Positions 57,416-64,000 of a stretch of DNA of 64,000 nt are shown one piece after another. How positions within the stretch are numbered: position 1 is the first letter of the stretch; each line of letters starts with the position of its first letter. Position numbers and translations under genes: made by a program. The notes beneath the pieces were generated by a model. It saw only the letters and a program-made list of their open reading frames with translations, was not told where the DNA came from and did not search any database. The stretch comes from Elymus sibiricus (taxonomy: Eukaryota; Streptophyta; Magnoliopsida; Poales; Poaceae), in assembly GCA_039707655.1 (NCBI GenBank), contig CM077673.1:265774288-265838287 (forward strand), read 5' to 3'.

Positions 57416-58812
57416 TTCGAGTTCTTTAAGAGCTCTTTTCCTCCTGTTCCTAGAGGGTAATGTTTCGTAGATCGTCAGGACTTCCGCATTGTATTTTCGT
57501 GGCATTGTGCAGTGCCTGTTCGGCGGTTGGTCCTGGAGAATGGCTTCTCCAATTTTTGCGACCCGCCTGACGACCCAGCAAGCTCTAAGGCTGTGAGTCG
57601 GGTTTGTGTTCAGCAATACAGAATGTATAGGGCATGGTTTGGCCAACAGTCTATCAAGGACGGTTCTGGCCCCTATAGGGGGTCTATTTCTCTTTTCGGC
57701 GGGTTCGTGTTTGGCTAGCCGCTTCGGGGGTATCCTCTTTTTCCGATCTCCTATAGGGTGGTCGGTAAAGTCTGGTTCCGCGAGTAGCCGTTCGGCTTGC
57801 CACGTGCTCTCAATGGCACAGTATTTTTGTACCAGGTCCGATAACTCGGTGAAGCTGCGAACGTGTCGCCGGGATAGGGCATTGAGGATCCCTTCAACAT
57901 GACAATTGCGACTGAAAGTTGCCATTATCTCCTGGTCACTAGAGCCTGGTACCCTATCTCTGACGAGGAGTCTGGCCCAAAAGTGGTGAACTGACTCCCC
58001 TGGTAATTGTTTGACGTCCCGTAAGTCCGAAGACTTGGACTCTCCTGCGATGCACGAGTGCTCGACTTGGGTGGCGGGTGGGAAATTTTTTGGCTCCGCG
58101 CCATGATGTGAGTCCGGAACAACGGGGTTCGGCGTATGGCTCAGGTTGCACGCAAGATCGGGAATCGATCCCGAACTATTTTTGGAGCGAACTCCCGAGT
58201 CTGGGTTATCCGAGGGATCTTGATGATCGGAGACCGGGATATAAACTGTTTTTAGTTTTGGTTGTTGGGGGGACGAGCTAACGGCCGGGCACTCGACGGT
58301 GGCGACTAAGTGAGTCCGAATCTCCCTGTCATCGGGTTTAAGTCCGATCCGGTCATAGACCGGGGTCTGGTGGTGGTCGCCCAGGCCGAAGGTTCGAATC
58401 CGATCCAGTAGCTCGTTCAAGGACGAGATGTTGGCGGAGTATGCGTTGCCGAAGCATCCGGGTTATGTTTGGTAGCGACGAATCCGGGCGTATCAATGGG
58501 GTTGGGCGTGCTAGACGGCCCGAGGGGAGAGGCCAACTCGGAAGCGACGCCCGATGCCTCCGGCGTCAAGGCGTCGGATTCTACGGGCTTCTCCATGGGA
58601 GTTGAGGGCCTCATCCAAACGAGTTCTCCCCGTGAATCAGCGGCGAACTCTAGGTTCCCGAATCTGATTTCTTGACCGGGGAAGAAACTTCCGATCTGGC
58701 CGAGATGGTCAGTTGGATCGGCATGCGACAGGGCGCCGCCGCCCGCGGGGGTCTGTCCAGGGACAGTGGCATCCTGGCCATAGACCCCACAGCTTATGAG
58801 AAGACGAGCCAT
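57413..58812 (-). pseudogene. Gypsy B gag
   Basis: It starts at 58812 (MARLLISCGVYGQDATVPGQ), with the leader shared with element A (FGNLEFAADSRGEL). A frameshift lies near 58418, then the frame 58420-57413 gives the remainder: VHHFWARLLVRDRVPGSSDQ, SFTELSDLVQKYCAIESTW and a basic, Cys/His-containing region near 57620 (AKPCPIHSVLLNTNPTHS, CWVVRRVAKI) in the position of the zinc knuckle. It stops at TAG 57413-57415 directly before the protease. Compared with element A, the central gag part is shorter. Confidence 0.78.
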
Positions 58813-58838
58813 CGATTCTTTTGGTGATCACAGCGGAA

Positions 58839-58856
58839 CTCTCAATGAAAGCACCA
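58839..58856 (-). promoter_or_regulatory. Primer binding site of Gypsy B
   Basis: Minus-strand TGGTGCTTTCATTGAGAG, one base from the LTR; identical in element A. Confidence 0.75.
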
Positions 58857-58857
58857 A

Positions 58858-59327
58858 TGTCAGTGTCAAAACCGGCGGATCTCGGGTAGGTGGTCCCGAG
58901 CTGTGAGACTAGGATCGATGGTAACAAGGAGACGAAGGATACGATGTTTACCCAGGTTCGGGCCCTCCTATGGAGGGAAAACCCTACGTCCTGCTCGATT
59001 ATATTGATGGTATGAAGGTTACAGGGTTGATCTACCTCGAGATCGAGTAGCTAAAACCCTAGATGAGTTTCTGTGCCCTATAATCTAAAACCCTCCGGCT
59101 TATATAGACACGTGGGGTCATTAGGGTTATACATGGTTGGTTGCCCGCCGGAGGAAAAAACATGCTTAATCTACTATCTTCAACTTGACAGACACGCCAC
59201 GGCTCCTGAGATCTCTCCCTTGGCGACGGGGCCTTCGATCGACTTCATCCTCAGCGTATGGCCCATGAGTCCGGCCCATGAGAAATAGGTCAGCCGCCCG
59301 AGGACCCCTTAATCCCGGACTCCCTCA
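58858..59327 (-). repeat. 5' LTR of Gypsy B (470 bp)
   Basis: TGTCAGTGTCAAAACCGG to ctccctca, the partner of 45717-46186. It is followed by the tcgcg target duplication (59328-59332). Confidence 0.92.
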
Positions 59328-59332
59328 TCGCG

Positions 59333-61725
59333 CCCCTACTGTATCTCACTGATCACCTGAAAATCCTGCAACATGATAAGTTGCAGCCACAAAGGGTCAA
59401 TACATTGAATGCATTGGCAAAGCACACATAATGATATGTAGCAAACCTACATCTACAAGCAAGGTATGACAAACCTAACACTCATGTTGGTTTGCAGAAG
59501 TATGTCTTCACCTACCTCCACTAACTGCTCAAGGTTCACACACCACAACCAACTAACCCGCAAAAGAGAAAACACAATACTACGATGGGATGACAAAGAT
59601 CTTCAAGATGTATCAAGTGCGCTCAGTCGATAGCGCATTCAATGGGGACTCCAAAGCGCTCAGCCATCAACGCATTCACCGGATTTAAGTCCCGACAACT
59701 CAAGTGCGCTCAGCCATGGCGCATTCTCTAGGGACAATAGAGCGCTCAGCCAGTGATGCATTCACTCGAGCAAAAGCCCCGAACCTACAACTATAAACAG
59801 ATAGGCTCACCACTTCCACAAATAACTCAACACCCAACTACATCTACCATAACAATCCAAGCATATGTCAAAGCATACAAACCACACATGCCTAGTAGAA
59901 ATAGATGAGCATAATCAAAAGTACAAACTTGCCTTGAACGGTGCTGAAGTATTCTAACGCTTAATTCTGATCCGCTTCACACTCCGGACAATCTATACGT
60001 CCAACGAAAACATCGATAAATAAACCGTACTCACATAACACTAAAATAAAGTCAACAGCAAACAATCAATTAAAACTGCAATAACAGAAAAATAGCAGTA
60101 GGTATTTATTATCTACATGCTAGTATAATCACAATGCAAAAAGAATCAAATAAATTGAGTGGACGGTTTGAAAGATATGGCCTCCGGAATGTTGAATTCA
60201 AATTCGAATGAATTCAAATTTAAACGATGAAAAAGTTTGAAATATTGGTCCTAATGTATTCTAATGATCAATATGAGTACACAGGAAAAAGAATCGATGA
60301 ATTTTGATTTACGGATCTCATGTTATAGCTAAATGAAAATTTGAGTTGAATCTGCCAAAATTGCTGGGACTGTTGCTGTGGTCACTGTGGCGTTGCCACA
60401 TGGCGCAACGTGAATGGTCGTAGGGTGTTTGCTTTGGTGGCTAACTGGCGGATGTGCGGCATATAATAGAAAACAGTTCGGTAGTTAAAAACAAATGGCA
60501 ATCTAATCTTGGCCGTCAGAGGGAGATCGGACGGTTGAGGAGGGCTCACCGGAAACAGAGGGGAGGTGCGTCGCCAGACTTGAAGCAGAACGGCGTGGGC
60601 GGCTCGGAACCGATGATTCCGATGGCTGCGGGGCTCGTAGGGGCTCGCGAATGATGGGACAAGGTTACAGAAGCGTCGGTGAACTCGAACACGTCCGCAG
60701 GGATGACCGGGGCTTCCTCTAGCGTCGGTGGTGAGCGGCTGGAGTCAAGGTCGGCTTCGGCTTGCTCCGGTTAACGTTCGTGTGCTCGAGTGGGTTCTAC
60801 ACTGTGTGAAACAAGAGATGAGGGAGATAGAGGGAACCAAGGGAACACGACAGGGAAAACAGGTGCTGCTGGGAACCCGCGGTGGCGACGAAATCAACTG
60901 GCGGAAGTGCTTCTGACGGCGGAGCTCCGATGAGATCAGGGCAACAGGTACGGGCGATACCGTGCATGGGAGATCAATATTTGGCGAAAAATCGGACGAG
61001 CCGGAGGTGTAGATTACTTATAAGGATGTGGCAGTGCGGTAGGGACAGCAGATCGATCCAATTCGATCGAATCGGGTTCGGGAGCAGAGGGAATCTCGTG
61101 CGTGAGGAGGAGACCGCCTGGAGCTGGGAGATGACACGCGGGCCAGGGTGGTCAGTGGCTGTGAGGAAAAAAAACAAAGAGAGAGATCTGCGTGGTTGGG
61201 CTGCGCCGAAATGGGCCGGCCTACTACCGACTGCGCGCTGAGCTATAAATAGAAATGGGCTGCCCCTGTATATCCCAATAAATAGTATACTCTGAGAATT
61301 ATAATACTCTACAGGGCAGCTATTTGGTTGAAATATAAAACAACGTGCCTTCCTAATAAAATCCCACTACACACAGTAAAATATGATAGCAATCTTATAA
61401 AACAGTGAACATTTTTTTTCCATGTCAAATAAAAGTTTGAAAAATATTTTTATGCAGCAGGTGCTAATAAAAAGCACCAAAACCAACTCTATAAATCTGA
61501 CTTTAAAAAAAATCTCAAATTAAATACTAAGAAATATAGATAATATTCTTAGCATTTTGCAACTATAATTAATAGGGAAGAAGACATATTATCTCCACTC
61601 CAAATATTTTTCCTTGTGTTAGAAAACACTTTGAATATTCAAAAAAAATTCAAGTATGCATAGAAATCATGATGCGAAAGAATGATCCTATTAACATTCC
61701 AAATCTGAAAATCTGGGATGTTCCA
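59333..61725 (-). repeat. Element E, LTR copy 2, right part
   Basis: It continues the LTR from cccctactgtatctc and ends gggatgttcca. The terminal motif has ttcca where copy 1 has ttaca. It includes the gcgctcag minisatellite near 59618-59770. Confidence 0.9.
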
Positions 61726-61727
61726 CA

Positions 61728-63020
61728 TCTACCCACCTTAGAATGAATGTCGTCCTCGAGATTCGGGTTGGCTAGCAAAGGTTTAAGATGGGAACTTGAT
61801 AAAATCCATATTCCAAGGTTTCTAGGCTTAGTCAATCCATATATCCAAAACTCCCTTGACATGCATAAATATGATGCACCAATATTGATAGAACGGTCAT
61901 GATATTGGAACTTAATTAAAATCTTATCGAAGACTAGTGCATTATTAGCTCTTCCCGCCATCGTGTGGTTCACCTGTCCCGTTTCAGCGTGATCAGACCC
62001 CTCTTCTCTGGAACTCCCATTGTCATAATTCATGTCCTTCAATATAGGACATTTGTTCGAATAATGCCCTAGGTTTCTACACCTATAACAAAGTAACTGA
62101 CTTATATCCTTCTTGGTGGGCGTCAGAGGGTCCTGGTTGTTGTTCTCATTCCTCTGTCCATTGTGGTTCTGCCCATTGCCATTGTGATGATTATGTACAT
62201 CGTGGTTATGACCGTTATACATGTCCACTTCAGAATCATAGTACTCAGAAGATGTTGATGAATTACGATGCTTCTGCTGATCTCTAGTGTTGAACTCTGT
62301 GTTGCTTGCCTCCCTTTTGCGATTCTCCACCTCTTGGTGTTTGCCTTCAAGTACAATAGCCTTATCAATAAGCTCCTAACAGTTGTTGAAAGTTGCCACC
62401 GTTAACTGAACACCCAACTCATCATCGAGACCCTCTAAGAACTTCTCCTGTCTCGCTGCATCAGTGTTAACATCGTTAGGCGCATAACGTGCAAGCTTAT
62501 TGAATTCCTCCACATATGCATTCACAGTGCGACCTCCCTGACGCAAGCTACGAAACTCCTTCTTTTTCAGACTCATGACGCCAGCAGACACATGTGCAGC
62601 GCGGAAACCTGCCTGGAATTGCGCCCAAGTGATAGTAGCAATAGGGTAAGTGACCAAATAATTGTCCCACCATGCTGCGGCTGGTCCTTCTAACAGATGC
62701 GAGGCAAACCTCACTCTCTCTGCATCAGTGCAACCAGCAGTCTCCAAATTCCTATTAATTGAGCGAAGCCAATCATCAGCCACGATAGGTTCACGTGTGC
62801 TAGAAAACCTCTGAGGATTCAAACTCAAAAACCGAGTAAGTGCATCGACTGGGGGTGGTGGTGGCGGTGGATTGTTGTTGATGTTGTTCCCCATGTTCTG
62901 AGTGAGCAGCTGGATCAACTGGGCCTGTCCTTGAAGAATCTGCTGCACATATGGCGGTATGTCATTGTCATTGTTGCCTCCTCCTGAACCCCTGTCTCTA
63001 GGCTCACGTCTCGGCGACAT
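61728..63020 (-). pseudogene. Element E gag, copy 2 (one different nonsense codon)
   Basis: It has the same layout as copy 1, with likely ATG at 63020 (MSPRREPRDRG), the gag domain (GPAAAWWDNYLV, MSLKKKEFRSLRQGGR) and the zinc knuckle CYRCRNLGHYSNKC near 62097. TAG at 62376-62378 stops the frame after FNNC, where copy 1 has a Gln codon. Past it the frame is open down to the purine-tract region near 61730. The TAA of copy 1 is a Glu codon here. Polyproline and Asn runs in the leader differ slightly in length. No pol follows. Confidence 0.85.
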
Positions 63021-63499
63021 CTGGTGGGCAAGAATTAGATGAGATATAGATAGAAGTAGGCCTAAGGGAAAAACACTACCCATATGCTCATGATGGCAAT
63101 AAAAACTCCAAATCAACACCAAAACAATGAATTCAGACAAATTTCCAAAGCAATCCTCAGGTAGTCACATCAAAAGAGCACATATGATCAATCAAACCAC
63201 ACAAACACAAGCAGAACCTACAGGTAAGGTCATATCCACAAAGAGATATGATCTCATCAAACTACACGTGGATCGTTTATCAAACTCTAAATAATATTGG
63301 TGGTCTGCCAGCTAAAAGCTCCTCAAATGAAACTAATATAACTACAGGGGCCATCTACATTTGAAAAGAGAAGGTATAAGTACAAGAGTAAAACTAACAA
63401 GTGGAGTAAGGTTGCAAAATAAGTTTTCACTCCTATGGCTTTTACTACTCCATTTTCTAGGGTCACGACCTACAGTCAACACATTGTTCTGATACCATC

Positions 63500-64000
63500 T
63501 GTAACGACCCGAATCTGATAAGATTCGATATCTCTATGCTTACCGTGCTAGTCCCTGTATCGATTCGCTAGCACACACAGTACATGAGAATATCAAATAA
63601 CAAGTGCATCATTTACTACAACGTATGATCCAATGTATTACAATCTCGTAGCACATAGCTAGCTTTATTAAATAACGATAGCGGAAATGTAGCATAAACA
63701 AACGACGAATCCCATCAATGCCCACTGGCAAAAATGTTGAGTGAAGACTCGCGACCCTACTGTATCTCACTGATCATCTGAAAATCCTGCAACATGATAA
63801 GTTGTAGCCACAAAGGGTCAATACATTGAATGCATTGGCAAATCACACATAATAATATATAGCAAACCTACATCTACAAGCAAGGTATGACAAACCTAAC
63901 ACTCATGTTGGTTTGCAGAAGTATGTCTTCGCCTACCTCCACTTACTGATCAAGGTTCACACACCACAACCAACTAACCTGCAAAAGAGAAAACACAATC
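63500..64000 (-). repeat. Element E, LTR copy 3 (runs off window)
   Basis: It begins TGTAACGACCCGAATC and follows the first 500 bp of copies 1 and 2. Confidence 0.9.

Larger units (their letters stand above)
45717..59327 (-). mobile_element. Gypsy element B with antisense extra ORF, interrupted by S
   Basis: It is flanked by tcgcg duplications and two 470-bp LTRs (45717-46186 and 58858-59327). The order is: 3' LTR, plus-strand extra ORF (46533 to about 49030), inserted element S (49031-55990), minus-strand RT, protease and gag (to 58812), primer site and 5' LTR. RNase H and integrase are missing, lost with S's 3' end. About two dozen LTR mismatches by eye (near 5 percent) point to an insertion older than a recent burst. 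The antisense ORF between pol and 3' LTR suggests the Tat lineage. Confidence 0.9.
41065..64000 (-). mobile_element. Element E: tandem gag-only LTR element (LTR-int-LTR-int-LTR)
   Basis: Three LTR copies, at 41065-43690, 45463-45716 plus 59333-61725, and 63500 to beyond the window, alternate with two interiors (43691-45462 and 61726-63499, about 1.77 kb each). LTRs begin TGTAACGACCCGAATC and end ggatgttaca on the plus strand. Purine tracts lie right of the first LTR and iMet primer sites left of the next, so the element runs on the minus strand. Each interior encodes only gag. This fits the TR-GAG class of non-autonomous elements. The three-LTR form usually comes from recombination between LTRs. 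The middle LTR is split by Gypsy B. It lies in the 3' LTR of Copia F. Confidence 0.87.

Noticed and set aside
1..64000. Host genes, tRNA or rRNA genes
   Set aside because: tRNA-like words are only primer binding sites; every sizeable frame is explained by an element or by composition.

Overview
The window is plant nuclear DNA, most likely from a Triticeae grass (wheat, Aegilops, barley or rye). Pointers are a Copia element whose LTR begins like BARE1/WIS/Angela, non-autonomous Athila-like elements with an Asp-tRNA primer site, a grass-type CACTA element with TTTGCCGTCTGC subterminal palindromes, and deep nesting of LTR elements. I see no host gene, rRNA, tRNA or bacterial-type gene. Almost all of the 64 kb can be assigned to transposable elements or their remains. 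Family names are from memory of LTR ends and structure and were not searched.

Left part. 1-7915 is most of a CACTA DNA transposon on the minus strand; its other end lies outside the window. It has an 8-exon transposase gene (5339 down to 370) with intact phase-0 splice sites, two homopolymer frameshifts and one in-frame stop. It also has a 120-bp tandem repeat, a 200-bp foldback, a G-rich array followed by a pyrimidine tract, and the palindromic subterminal repeats. 7919-8887 is an LTR fragment. 8888-11575 is the 3' half of a non-autonomous LTR element (G) with a full 3' LTR. 11576-12175 is unassigned.

Middle. 12176-22760 is a non-coding LTR element of LARD type (3850-bp LTRs, iMet primer site, polypurine tract). 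22761-28979 is Gypsy element A: a spliced plus-strand extra ORF, then a minus-strand gag-protease without reverse transcriptase, then its 5' LTR. 28980-31055 is the 5' part of Gypsy element D (gag start plus 853-bp LTR). 31056-33960 is element C, which shares its internal region with G and S.

Right part is a five-level nest. C carries Copia element F (33961 onward). F's 3' LTR carries a gag-only element E in LTR-int-LTR-int-LTR form (41065 to the window end). E's middle LTR carries Gypsy element B (45717-59327, TSD tcgcg). B carries element S (49031-55990), whose 3' end was lost together with B's RNase H and integrase. Insertion order is therefore C, F, E, B, S.

The least explained material is (i) the 261-residue ORF and hairpin-ended tandem repeats shared by elements with two different LTR types (S, and C/G), and (ii) the tandem gag-only element E, whose two gag copies carry different single stop codons.
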